A model generated the notes under the pieces. It made no database searches. It worked only from the letters and a program-made list of their open reading frames with translations, and was not told where the DNA came from. A stretch of DNA of 45,968 nucleotides, taken from Trachelipus rathkii (lineage: Eukaryota > Arthropoda > Malacostraca > Isopoda > Trachelipodidae). This document shows positions 1-10,744 of this stretch, in pieces. Where the stretch lies: the NCBI GenBank assembly GCA_015478945.1, contig JABUQX010007766.1, positions 42,501 to 88,468 of the forward strand, given 5' to 3'. The first letter of the stretch is position 1. Every line of letters begins with the position of its first letter. The position numbers were made by a program, and so were the translations under genes.

Positions 1-350
1 TATATATGTATGTATATATATATATATAATCTATTTGTATTTATATATGTGATATATATAATATTATATAGTATATATAGTATATATATATATATTTATA
101 TATTTATATACTATTATAGTTATATTATATACTATATATTATATTATAGTATTATATATATATATATAGTATATATATAGTATTATATATATATATATTT
201 ATATATTATTATAATATATATATTAAATGGATATATATATAATAGTATTATATAACTATATAGACGTTATATATATTATATATATATATATATACTATAT
301 ATATATATATAGCTACTATATATTATATATAATATATATATATAATATCA
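1..350. repeat. (TA)n microsatellite tract
   Basis: Almost pure alternating T and A, with occasional TAG, TAC or ATTA interruptions. There is no coding potential. It abuts the first island of ordinary sequence at about 351. Confidence 0.95.
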
Positions 351-1513
351 TCACATAAGACATCTTTTGTAAATCACGCTCAACTTCCATCAGCAACTTA
401 AATTCTGGTTTCCTCCCTGAATGTTCTTGGATGATGCAATGCTTTCCTCAGCTAAGACAATCTTCAAAGAAAGGTTTCGATCAATTCTGTGAAATCTTGA
501 ATCTAGCTTTCATCATACATAGCTTGTTTTGTTTTTGTTATACGACATGGATATGGAATGGCAATCGTCGCGAATGACTTATCAACATGCTCTCTTTCAA
601 TTCTTTCATGCATTGAATTTCAGCATCATTCTTACTACGGTTATATTATTCATTTAACAACTTTAGTTATTACATACTATCTAAATTTGAAGCAGCTTGA
701 TTGCCCTCATCTTAAAGCATTAGTTTCACCTTTTCTCAGAAAAGCTCTGTTGATATAGACTTGACCAGCTTTCTCATTTCTTTAATGTCCTTCTGGAGGT
801 AGATCTTCACGACTCCTTTTTTAGTTTCTCCACTTCACTTCTATCTTTTCAAAGCCTTGTATCGAAAATAATATTAAACATTTGATTTACTTTTAACTCT
901 AATGTTTATGTTTAAGGCCTTGTCGACTTTTAAGTATATATTATATATATATATATTATATATCTATATTATATATTATATATATATAGTATATATATAT
1001 ATTATATATATAATATATATTTATATAAAAGGAAATTTCACACACAATAATAGTTCCTGAATTATTTTTAATATCTTATTTTCTTTGAGCGTTTTCAATC
1101 TATTTCTTTGTTTTCAGGTTTGTAATGTAAAACCTTGTGACAGGTAAAGAGCAGTCATTTTTTTTTTATTTTATTTCATTTTATTTTTTTTTTGTGGGGG
1201 TGGGGGGGATTGATTTTGTATTTTCTGTTTTTACAAAATTATACAGATGTTGGTCTTTCATGTCCGAAAATTTCGTTAGGAATCACTTTAGAAAACCCCA
1301 GGAACAGAAAAAAAGTTTCAAGGAATTTTTAGCATAAAAGAAAAAAAAAATGTTGAAATTACATGTCATATATTATATCTATATATATATATCGATATCT
1401 ATATATATATATATGATTGTATTATATATATTATATATAGTATATGTATTAAATAGGCATTTTATATGTAATTTATTCAATATTATATATATATATTAAT
1501 ATTTACATGCAAG

Positions 1514-1589
<76 letters not shown>

Positions 1590-1880
1590 ATTCTTTTTAA
1601 AATATTTTGTAAGGTCTTACTTTGTAAACAGAAACAATATCATTTTACTATAATATTGCAAATAATCCGAATGAATAATCGGAAATAAAAATCCTTCATG
1701 GAATCGCTCGAGCTAAGATAAATGATTACTAAAGGTATGTTATCCGCTGATCAAGGGACATAGTCCTATTATTCATTTTCAAAGACTCATTCAACAGTGA
1801 AAAGATGGGATTCATGTGGGTTTGGGACTGTACGTTATTTGTACGTATCACATAAAGGATTTTTGCCGACCTCTTATTAT
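351..1880 (+). repeat. Duplicated segment, copy A
   Basis: Three islands (about 351-935, 1027-1368 and 1603-1880), separated by (TA)n tracts, match three islands in the same order and orientation at 6424-8960. Shared anchors include GAATGTTCTTGG at 419 and 6497, the TTTGAAGCAGCTT stretch at about 686 and 6760, GTTGGTCTTTCATGTC near 1250 and 8155, and AACAATATCAT near 1633 and 8745. Offsets are about 6.08 kb for the first island and 7.1 kb for the last; longer TA tracts and an insertion in copy B explain the growth. The copies differ by many substitutions and indels. Short open frames here (558-758, 1137-1337) resemble no protein I know. It may be a dispersed repeat family or a local duplication. 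Confidence 0.72.
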
Positions 1881-2360
1881 ATTAAGCAAAATATTTTAAG
1901 ACAATATATTGTGGTGAACACTAATAGAAGGTATGTCTAGTAGCACCAAACGATAAGTTCCATTGTTAATATCTGTAATGATAATAAAGAGAGTTCTGCC
2001 TATAAAATACACTCGTAGACCGTAAAATCCTTGCGTTGGCCGCACAGGTACAAATTTCTGTACCAACTCCGACTGATACATTGGAATTGGACGGGTGTTA
2101 TTCGAGAAGCACCGCACGCGTTACTGAAATTGCATTCGTACTAATTGTCATATATAGAAATTCAACATCGGATTAAGCTTAAGCTCTGTAAGTCGAGTAT
2201 AGGTAGAATTTCTATTATATTGATCAAACCGCAGGAGATTCTGGAGATATCAAAAGAGCAAGTCGGGGGTCTAGCGTGCAGTAGAGTGGACAGGGGAGAA
2301 CCCTTTGCACTCCAATCTGATGTGCATCGAATATTACAATCATATAACTAAGCCGACGGT
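1881..2360. other. Island without recognised gene
   Basis: Mixed-composition DNA after copy A with two short open frames, 1896-2117 on the minus strand (73 residues) and 2145-2351 on the plus strand (68 residues). Neither resembles a family I recognise. The plus frame contains the residues KPQEILEIS, which resemble KPNEILEIS in a frame near 45210; this is described in the findings. No splice or promoter signal stands out. Confidence 0.4.
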
Positions 2361-2690
2361 ATATAGTATATATATAGCGTATGATATAGTATACTATCTA
2401 ATTAGATGAGTATATATAGATGTCTAGTAATATATAATATATATTGGTAGTACTAACGTGGAGGAAGTATTATTTAGTAGGTATATAGTATTTATACTAT
2501 ATATACGTCAAGAGAGCCAGGAAGCAAAGCCAGTGTTCTGGTTAGATTTCTGTTTCGGGTCTGGGTATGCAATACCTAAGAGAAACTCCCTAGAATAGGG
2601 AATGACGTGACTACGTACGTTCTATGTAATACTGTATATATAGTATATATATATATTTAGTATATATATAATATAATTAAGTATATATAT

Positions 2691-2734
<44 letters not shown>

Positions 2735-2758
2735 ATGTAATATACTATAGTATATATA

Positions 2759-2791
<33 letters not shown>

Positions 2792-2930
2792 CTATATAAA
2801 TATTAATATATTATTATATAATATTTATATATATGTGTATATATATATATATATATATTAATATATATATTATATAGTAATATATATAGTATATATATAT
2901 ATATATATATATATATACTATATATGGAAC
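2361..2930. repeat. Degenerate then pure (TA)n
   Basis: Degenerate TATAG-type repeats at 2361-2500, a short ordinary island at about 2505-2630, then dense (TA)n to about 2925. The minus-strand open frame 2803-3042 is largely a translation of TA repeat (Tyr-Ile runs) and is not a gene. Confidence 0.9.
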
Positions 2931-3215
2931 ATTGGAAAGCCCTTGCCAGAAAAGAAGCGCAAATAAGTGGTAATATTAAATCTATCTCGAATTTTCGTGA
3001 CTCAAGAGTTGTTGTCTCCGAACATGAGTTACATAAGAACATTTGTTAGCGGCATGTCAACAAAAAAAAACTCAACAATGTTGTTCACTTAGAAGCACAT
3101 TTTACATGGGTTTTACAACTTCTTTTCTATATAATGGCTCGCAAAACGAGTTTGTCATAAAAGGATTTTATTATTTAAATCTGATTTGAACACAAATAAT
3201 TGCACATTTTTTATG
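2931..3215. other. Island without recognised gene
   Basis: Ordinary AT-rich sequence between two TA tracts. I see no gene, RNA or transposon end in it. Confidence 0.5.
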
Positions 3216-3405
3216 TAATTTATATATATTATATATATATGATATATATATTATATCATATAATATGATATATATATAATATATAATATTAATATATATA
3301 ATTATATACTATATTATATTATATATTATTATATAATATATAATACTATATATCGTAGAGTGGTGTGTATGTGTGTGTGTTTGTGCGTGTTATGTGTGTG
3401 TAAAG
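3216..3405. repeat. (TA)n followed by (GT)n
   Basis: TA repeat to about 3355, then an interrupted GT dinucleotide repeat (about 3361-3403). This is one of the few non-TA dinucleotide microsatellites in the window. Confidence 0.9.
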
Positions 3406-3949
3406 TGTATCTTCTAACCTGGTATTCTTATTTATTGTTTTTTTTTGGACACGGCTGTAGAATGATACAGAAGAGTGCATGGAGAGCATTTTGATAACTT
3501 TGTTTGTTTTTGTATCGAGGAAAGTTACGAAATAATCAAGAATCAGGAGTAATTTTTTGGGAGAAGAATTTCATAGTGAATTTGATAAGACGACTATACG
3601 TGAATTGGCGAACAATTTGAGAGAGAAAGAGAAATGATTGCTCACTATTTAATGCTTTGGACATAAAGGCAATCTATATAAAAAATATAGAACAAGAGAT
3701 TAATATAAAGAGTTGGTTTAAAAGTAGTCTAAAGATAAGCTCCGTCACCCTACACGTCCGAACCCCAAATGTTTAGCGTATGTTTCAAAATAATATTTTG
3801 GCGTTGATTTGAAACGTCCTGGTAATATTGATGGGTTTCATATAGAACATATCTTCAAAATTCAAAAAATGCCAAATGTCCGTTTTCTGGATTTAAATGT
3901 CTTAAAAAATTTACAACAACATCCTTCACATTTAGATGCGAATTTATGA
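3406..3949. other. Island without recognised gene
   Basis: AT-rich sequence with no open frame of note and no recognised repeat. I see nothing supportable in it. Confidence 0.5.
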
Positions 3950-3994
3950 TATAATATATACTATATATATATATATATATATATATTATATTAT

Positions 3995-4030
<36 letters not shown>

Positions 4031-4100
4031 CATTATATTATATATTATATATATATAATATTTATATAGTATATATATATAGCTATTACTAATATATATG

Positions 4101-4173
<73 letters not shown>

Positions 4174-4306
4174 ATATATGATATATATATATATATATAT
4201 ATATCATATATATATATATTATTAGTATATATATATTTATATATATTTATATATATATATATATATACTATATATATATCTATATTATATATTATTTTAT
4301 GGATAC

Positions 4307-4344
<38 letters not shown>

Positions 4345-4355
4345 ATATATATATA
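3950..4355. repeat. (TA)n tract, transposon target
   Basis: About 400 bases of nearly uninterrupted TA. A mariner-like element begins directly after a TA at 4354-4355. That fits the TA target preference of Tc1/mariner transposons, although inside a TA tract the duplication itself cannot be demonstrated. Confidence 0.92.
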
Positions 4356-5313
4356 CAGGATGTCCCAGAATGAAAAGGAGCCACTTCATATTAAGGTACA
4401 TTGATGGAAAATAGGACTATAATACTCCATACATGCATGTTCTATAACGCTTCCTTACGGAGTTATTAGCGATGGAGCCAATCTAAGAAGGTGGGAATAC
4501 GGTATGCGACAAAGGATTCCCCATAAACAACACAATTTGATATCTTTGTTCAGGACATTATAATACAACAGATACAGGTTATAATAGGTATTCAAAGTGC
4601 GTTCCTCCGAGCCTTGATGCATGCACTATACCTCCGTAAAACGGACATTATCGCAGATTTGCCTTCAACTGATATTATTTCTGCACGCGCTTGCCTGATT
4701 CTTTTCTGCAGTTTCCGAACGTCATTGACTGGTGTGGTGTATTATTAACCTTTGATTTCACACCAGACAAAATTTCAACAGTGTAAGGTCCGGCAAACGT
4801 GGAGGCCGGCCAACAATGCCTTCCAGAACTATTCATCCATCGTAAAGGGTAGCTAGTATAAAGCCAGGTGCGTATGTCTCTGTCAAAGTGAGATGAAAAG
4901 TCATCCAACTGAAATCACATGTGACTTAGATTTAACACTGGCACATCCTCAAAGAGCACTCCAAACCTATTCCAGAGGTATTAATGTTAGTTCTGGCCTT
5001 TCAGGAGCTAACGTAGAAGATAGGAGCTGAGGAGATTGTGACCCAATAATCCCACCCACACATTACATTTAAATTGGTGCTAGTAATGGAGCTCCAAGAT
5101 TGCATGAGGATTCTCCTGAGCCCATATGTGATTGATCCTTTAGTTATGAGTGCCAAGTCTACTAAAGATGGAATATTTAATTTATACAGTTTGGTGTGAG
5201 CTGTATCTCCGTAACGAAAAGTTTATGAACATACATGTATGAAGTAATATGCTCCTATTTTCCATCAATATACTCATATATGAAGTGGTGCAGTTTCATT
5301 CTGGGACACCCTA
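4356..5313 (-). mobile_element. Mariner-like DNA transposon with long TIRs, defective
   Basis: The left end reads CAGGATGTCCCAGAATGAAA. The right end, read on the minus strand, has AGGGTGTCCCAGAATGAAAC. Similarity continues inward for roughly 115 bases (shared CCACTTCATAT, TTGATGGAAAATAGGA, TTACGGAG), so these are long terminal inverted repeats. TA lies on both sides. The interior on the minus strand encodes decayed pieces of a Tc1/mariner/IS630-superfamily transposase. The element is about 960 bp, shorter than the roughly 1.2-1.3 kb usual for intact members, and the N-terminal coding part appears missing, so it is non-autonomous. The exact outer base on the right is uncertain because it merges into TA repeat. 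Confidence 0.88.
4579..5110 (-). pseudogene. Decayed Tc1/mariner-superfamily transposase
   Basis: The clearest part is the open stretch 4675-4908. It contains a YPLRW motif (residues 20-24), a GRHCWPA segment where relatives have a WPARSPDLTPLDFF-type motif, then VKSKVNNTPHQSMT, which matches the spacing of the catalytic C-terminal region in arthropod mariner-like proteins. Past a frame break the C-terminus appears as THFEYLL followed by a stop at 4579-4581, a common ending in these proteins. Upstream (about 4930-5060 on the minus strand) are fragments such as NVMCGWDYW and SSAPIFY that resemble the region before the catalytic motif. The acidic SPDLTPLD segment is garbled, so no active enzyme is expected. 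Assignment rests on motif memory, not a search. Confidence 0.8.
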
Positions 5314-5383
5314 TATATATATTTTTATATATATATATATAATATTATATACATAATAAAGATATATATATATATATTATATA

Positions 5384-5475
<92 letters not shown>
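5314..5475. repeat. (TA)n tract
   Basis: Pure and slightly interrupted TA repeat immediately right of the mariner-like element. Confidence 0.93.
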
Positions 5476-5476
<1 letters not shown>

Positions 5477-5961
5477 CTTACCTTCACATCAATACAGTAA
5501 AGAAATATAAATTTAGTTTTATCTAGGAAAATAAATATAGTTGGAAAGGTTCATAAGAAGACTGGAAGACTGGTTTATAAATGCGAGAGCGTGGCCCTGA
5601 AATTTTCCACATCCTAGTGTTGTTTGCGTTTTGAAGTTTTTTTTTTTTCATTCTTCCGAACTGAAAAAGGGATGTTACCAAGATTCAAAATCAATTGGCG
5701 ATATCGAAGGACGCAATTTCGATACTCATGGACAAGATGTTCTTGAGAATGGTAAAGAATTATGTAATTTTTTTTCCATCGCGTTTCTTGGTTACGTTTA
5801 TACTTTTTTTCCTTTTGCTCAGAAACTGAAAAATATTGGATATGCGTTTTTGGTAAAATCATTTGCTTTTGAATTGATACTTGAATGGCAAGCACTTCCT
5901 TCTTTTCAAGGCCACATGAGCTATAATGGCCTATTAATTCTGGTTTAATCTATGTTAGGTT
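5476..5961. other. Island with two overlapping short open frames
   Basis: Contains a 105-residue plus-strand frame (5631-5948) and a 93-residue minus-strand frame (5614-5895) over the same bases; neither resembles a known family. The plus frame starts in a poly-T run and is rich in Phe and Leu. The text around 5660-5700 (GATGTTACC followed by AGATTC) weakly resembles about 13100-13130, which may reflect a shared dispersed repeat. I do not call a gene. Confidence 0.35.
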
Positions 5962-6028
5962 CTTATATATATTATATTATATCTATATCTAATATATATA
6001 TACTATAAATATATATATAGTATATATA

Positions 6029-6087
<59 letters not shown>

Positions 6088-6132
6088 GTAATAATGATAA
6101 TAATATATATAATTATATATATAATATTATAT
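5962..6132. repeat. (TA)n tract
   Basis: TA repeat with a short ATAATGATAATAAT interruption near 6090. It leads directly into the palindromic element. Confidence 0.92.
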
Positions 6133-6278
6133 GACAAGGGATGCCTTATAATACACACATTTTTATCAAATTTGTAATTAAAATCTAAAAGTAATTATAA
6201 TCTTACGCTTATAATTACTTTAGATTTTTAATACATCTCTGATTCAAAAAGTGTGTATTTACAAGGGCATCCTCTTAA
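6133..6278. mobile_element. Palindromic MITE-like element
   Basis: The ends are inverted copies: AAGGGATGCC then AATACACAC on the left (from about 6136), against GTGTGTATT then AAGGGCATCC on the right (to about 6273). The interior is also an inverted repeat: AAATCTAAAAGTAATTATAA at 6181-6200 pairs with 6209-6228, leaving a loop of about 8 bases. The whole element could fold into one hairpin of about 140 bases. It lies between TA-rich sequences and has no coding capacity. Its size, structure and setting fit a miniature inverted-repeat transposable element, probably of a TA-targeting family; the family assignment is inference. Confidence 0.83.
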
Positions 6279-6317
6279 AATATGAATAACGCAGATTTTT
6301 GATTTTATATTTATGCA

Positions 6318-6423
6318 AAATTATATATTATATAGTATATAAATATATATATATATATTATTATATATATACCTATAATATATATAATATATATCTATAT
6401 ATACTATTATATATCACTATATA
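6318..6423. repeat. (TA)n tract
   Basis: Interrupted TA repeat that precedes copy B of the duplicated segment, as the tract at 1-350 precedes copy A. Confidence 0.9.
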
Positions 6424-7149
6424 GTAATTCACCATCTAATTGACATCTTTCAATCATTCCTCTGTCCTTAATGTTCTTTGTGTTTCCTTTTCCCTTGAAT
6501 GTTCTTGGGATGATCGCAATGCTTTCTCTGGCTACACATCTTAAAGAGGATGATCATTCGTGATGAGAATTGGACGCAGCGTAAGAATCGGAGATGTCAT
6601 CTGTGTTTGTTTATTGTTTCGAAAATTGACTGGAATGCACCTCCAGTGCTTTCACTGGCTCTCGTCAATTCTTTCATGCAACTTGAATTTCAGCATCGTT
6701 CTTATCTAGAGTATAGGCTTTCAGTAGGTCTTTGTCCGAGTTAACCCAATCTTCTTTAATTTGAAGCAGCTTTGATTGGCCACATCTTTAAATCAGCATT
6801 AGTTTCACTCTTTCTCAGAAGGCCTTTGATTAACTTGGACAGCTACTCTCATTCTTTCATGTTTTCTGGACAATAAGATCTTAACGCTCTTTTTGTTTTA
6901 GTTTCAGGAATGCCAACTATGATAATAAAAATAGGTGTCGTAATAATAATTATAACATTTGACTTTACTTAACTCTAATGTTTAACGTTTAAAGCCTTTC
7001 CACTTTTAAAGTATATATTATATATATATTATATTATATATATAATAATTATATATATATATATATAACATTATATAAAAATATATATATATATATATAA
7101 TATATATATATATTTATATATATATATGATATATATAAATTTACTTACT

Positions 7150-7440
7150 ATAGGAAAACTTTCTCCCAGGAAGGATTTTCATACAGTCAGTTGCGTGTAT
7201 CTGTGACGGACAGAATCTCTTCCTTTGGACATCCTCTTCTCTTCAACCAATCTCATTGTCTGAGCTGGCATCTCTTTAAATCCTCCACCGATTCAGTCCA
7301 TCTTTTCTTCGGTCTACTCTCGGTCTTCTTCCCTCCGGTGTCCATTCCATCTTCTTTTTCGGCATTCTTCAGGCTGCATCCTTTCCAGATGTCCACACCA
7401 TCTCAGTCTTCACAGCAAACATTAAATAATCTCTTCACTC
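7150..7440 (-). pseudogene. Non-LTR retrotransposon ORF2 C-terminal remnant
   Basis: Read on the minus strand, codons at 7298-7315 spell RPKKRW, followed by TESVEDLKRC. This is the basic-Trp-acidic pattern (GRPKKRW, then a VEEDL-like stretch) that ends many invertebrate non-LTR reverse-transcriptase polyproteins. A stop follows a few codons later and the neighbouring frame carries the continuing similarity, so the piece is frameshifted. The reverse-transcriptase and endonuclease domains are absent, as expected for a 5'-truncated copy. Flanking TA tracts hide any target-site duplication and no poly-A tail is evident. Confidence 0.66.
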
Positions 7441-7600
7441 TACTTTCTCTTGGTTACTTCGTTCCTTTATTCTGTCGTCCTGTGCTTCTTCAGTCATTGC
7501 TTCAGAGACTATTTCTGCCGCTTGTAATTCTCTTCCTCCGCTCTCGTAGTGGTCCACGTTCAGCTTCCATAAGTAGCGTCGGAGTCAATATACCTTTCAA

Positions 7601-7611
7601 TATATATATAT

Positions 7612-7652
<41 letters not shown>

Positions 7653-7942
7653 TATAATATTATTATATTATATATATATATATATATATATATCATATAT
7701 ATATAAATATTATATATAATATATATATATATATATAGTATATATAATTTATTATTATATATATATTATAATATATATATATTATTATATACTATATATA
7801 AGTTAATATATTTATATATAATATTTTAAATATAATATATATTATTACTATAAATATATATTATTTTTTATATATATTATATAATATATATATATATATA
7901 ATATATATATATATATATAGTATATATTATATATATAATAGA
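7601..7942. repeat. (TA)n tract inside copy B
   Basis: Long interrupted TA repeat, matching in position the short tract 936-1026 in copy A. Confidence 0.92.
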
Positions 7943-8257
7943 ATCTATTCACAAAGCAATGTTAAAAATATTTTTAATATTTATTTTCTTGTCAAGGTTC
8001 AATATCTCTTTTTGTGTTTTCAGTTTTTTATTCTTTTTCCTTTTTTTCGGTTCTAGTTTTTTCTTTAATTCTTTCTTTTATTTTATTTTTGATTTTATTG
8101 TTAGATTTTAATTTTAAATTTTCTATTTTTCTTTTAAAAAATTTATTTCCGATGTTGGTCTTTCATGTCGAAGAATTTTAATGTTTTATTTTAACTCTTC
8201 TTAAAAAGGAAAAAAAAAAATTAAACATTTTTTAGTGCAATGGTTGAAATATTACAC

Positions 8258-8447
8258 GCAATATATATCATATATATAACACCAATATATTATATTATAC
8301 TATATATCTATAGTTATATATATATAAGTATTATTATAATATATATATTATATATATTATATATATATTATTAATCTATATATTATATATATATAATTAT
8401 ATATAGATAATAATATAATATATTTTATATATATATAGATATACTAT

Positions 8448-8480
<33 letters not shown>

Positions 8481-8710
8481 ATAAATTTAATATACTATAT
8501 ATTTATAATAAATATTATTAAATATATTATATATATTATACTATATATTTGAATATAAAATATGATTATATTATTATAGTATATATAATATATATTATAT
8601 ATAATATATTATATATAATATATAATTAGTATAATATGGATGTATATATACTATTATGAGTTAGGTGTATATATATATAAATATATATATTATTAATAAA
8701 TTTTTTTAAT
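8258..8710. repeat. (TA)n tract inside copy B
   Basis: Degenerate TA, TAA and TAC repeats, corresponding to the tract at about 1369-1602 in copy A. Confidence 0.9.
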
Positions 8711-8960
8711 ATTTTTATATAAGAATCTCGATTTGTAAACAAGAACAATATCATCACGTGAATCAATTTGCAAAATATCCGAATAATAATGATATTAAAT
8801 CCTTCTGATAATGACGCAAAATAAATTTATTACTAAGATGATTATTAATAGATCGAACAATAATCATATTTCAATTTCGGAAATCATGCACAGGTGAAAT
8901 GTACTACTAATTTTTGATTGTTCGACACTTTGTACGTATCAACATAAAATTTTCCTACTT

Positions 8961-10120
8961 AGTTATCCTTTCTCTTTAACCAGTTATTTATTTTTTCCTA
9001 TATTTCTATCGTTTCCTTCAAAAGCTCTTCTATTTTGTTGGAACTGCTAATTGATTTTGTAATTAGAGTTTTTGCTCTTTCGTTAATTTTACTTACTTCA
9101 AATCTTATTATATCTTGAAATAAGGCGGAACATCTGTATTGCTATTCTCAATTACTTAATAGGGTAATATTTTACTGCTTCCTCCAATCTGGAACTACTT
9201 CTAATGGCGTTGTTAAAAACTTCATTCAATACCCATTTGCTCCGTTCTGATCTTTAACGTAATTCATCCTTACCTGCGAGTTTAACTTCTACATTCCACC
9301 TGTTGTTTGTATCTCCTCTACTAATGTTTGTCTCCAAATACCTATTCTTCTTGCATCAACCACAACATTACTTCACTTTTGTGATGCCCCAATGTTTAGT
9401 ATTTTCAAGTGTTCTACTCACACTCCTTATTATTTTCAGTACCGAAGGCCATCCCACTCATTATTAAGAGATTCCTTTATTCTTGTTTTTCTTTACGCTT
9501 CCTTCCAGATTAGAGCTTCTATTCCTTGTGTTCCCATTATCTTACTTCGCAGTTATTTTCCTTTTTTCTCTGGTATGCACCTTTTTGTTTCTTTTTTCTA
9601 TTATATAATTTCAAACATTTTCTTGAGAACTCATTTTGGCTGTTCAGTAGCAATTAACCCGCTTGGTTTATATTTTAAAGTTGCATGACTGCTTACTTCA
9701 CTGTGGATTTTCATAATTCTGTCAGAAATCTACCTATTCTTCTGAATGCTTACAGCTTCCTTCATTAACTTCCAGATTATTTGTTCAGTTTCAACTTGTT
9801 ATTAATCAACTGATTTACTTGAGAGTGCTCTTATTCCATTGTCTTAACTTTCACTTTCTTTCTACCATTCCTTCTTTATCTTCCTCTTCTATATCTAACT
9901 TTAATGATTTATCACGGTTTCTTTGCCACCAGTCAATATATTTTCACTTTATACCATCTCTACCTACACCTCTATCTTTATATATAGTTATTATTTACAC
10001 TTATATATTACTCTAGTATATATTTACTTATACTATAATACCCCGACATACATAAAATCTATATTAATATACTTGTTATATATTTAGAATTATTATTATA
10101 AAATATAATAATATGTTATT
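8961..10120. other. Pyrimidine-rich stretch without recognised gene
   Basis: The plus strand is rich in T and C with few G over about 1 kb. This gives plus-strand open frames such as 9392-9688 (98 residues, rich in Phe, Ser and Leu) and 9819-10016. They look like products of base composition: no motif, no codon pattern, no splice context. It ends in an AT-rich run at 10000-10110. Confidence 0.45.
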
Positions 10121-10744
10121 ATTATTTGGATTTTCATGTCTATAAGAGTGTTTATGGTGTAGTAGGTGCTATTGTGAGCGAAGCATTTGCTATAGAATCG
10201 ATCGTTTTCGTGTACCCAATACTTTTTGAGTTTGGTTTATTGGCATCTGTCGAGGGGGTTCCATATTATATTCGGTCGCGGTGTTGGTATCTAAGGGTAG
10301 TTGATTTATATTTTATATTTATGGCTTTATTTATAAAATTCTTTAATATTGTAAATTTAATTATATTGTTAGTATTACTTTCTTACAGTTTATGAATTTA
10401 TTTCTTAAAATTCCTTTTGTATTAAAAGTTCGAAATTTATTGTTGTGCTTTGTAAGTTAATTTTATTTTCTTGGATAAAATAAATTTTCCGACAATTGTT
10501 TTTTTATGTGTTTTATGTGTTTTGAACTAATTTGAATTCAGTTCATGAAAGCATTCAGGCTAATTGATGGACATTTTTCTTTTTTAGAGGTTACCACCAC
10601 ACATTAATAATTAAGTGAAAAACTATAGAAATACTTTTAAATATATTGGTATTGATATAATATGCTCCGCACTTCTGAAGAATACCGTCTTGTGTTTGTG
10701 GCCGATATTTAATTGTGTTAAGTATTGCAAATGATACTCATTAT
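10121..10744. other. AT-rich stretch without recognised gene
   Basis: Contains an 89-residue plus-strand frame at 10126-10395, hydrophobic towards its end, with no family I recognise and no clear promoter or splice signal. The rest is AT-rich non-coding sequence. Confidence 0.35.

Larger units (their letters stand above)
6424..8960 (+). repeat. Duplicated segment, copy B
   Basis: Islands at about 6424-7008, 7943-8257 and 8711-8960 correspond in order and orientation to the three islands of copy A (351-1880). The TA tracts lie at the same junctions but are much longer here, and the first tract also holds the retrotransposon remnant at about 7143-7600, absent from copy A. A 171-residue open frame (7191-7706) is the reverse complement of that remnant followed by translated TA repeat and is not a gene. 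The 64-residue frame at 6550-6744 has no recognised relative. Confidence 0.72.

Noticed and set aside
7191..7706. 171-codon plus-strand open frame
   Set aside because: It is the antisense of a non-LTR retrotransposon tail, running into translated TA repeat.
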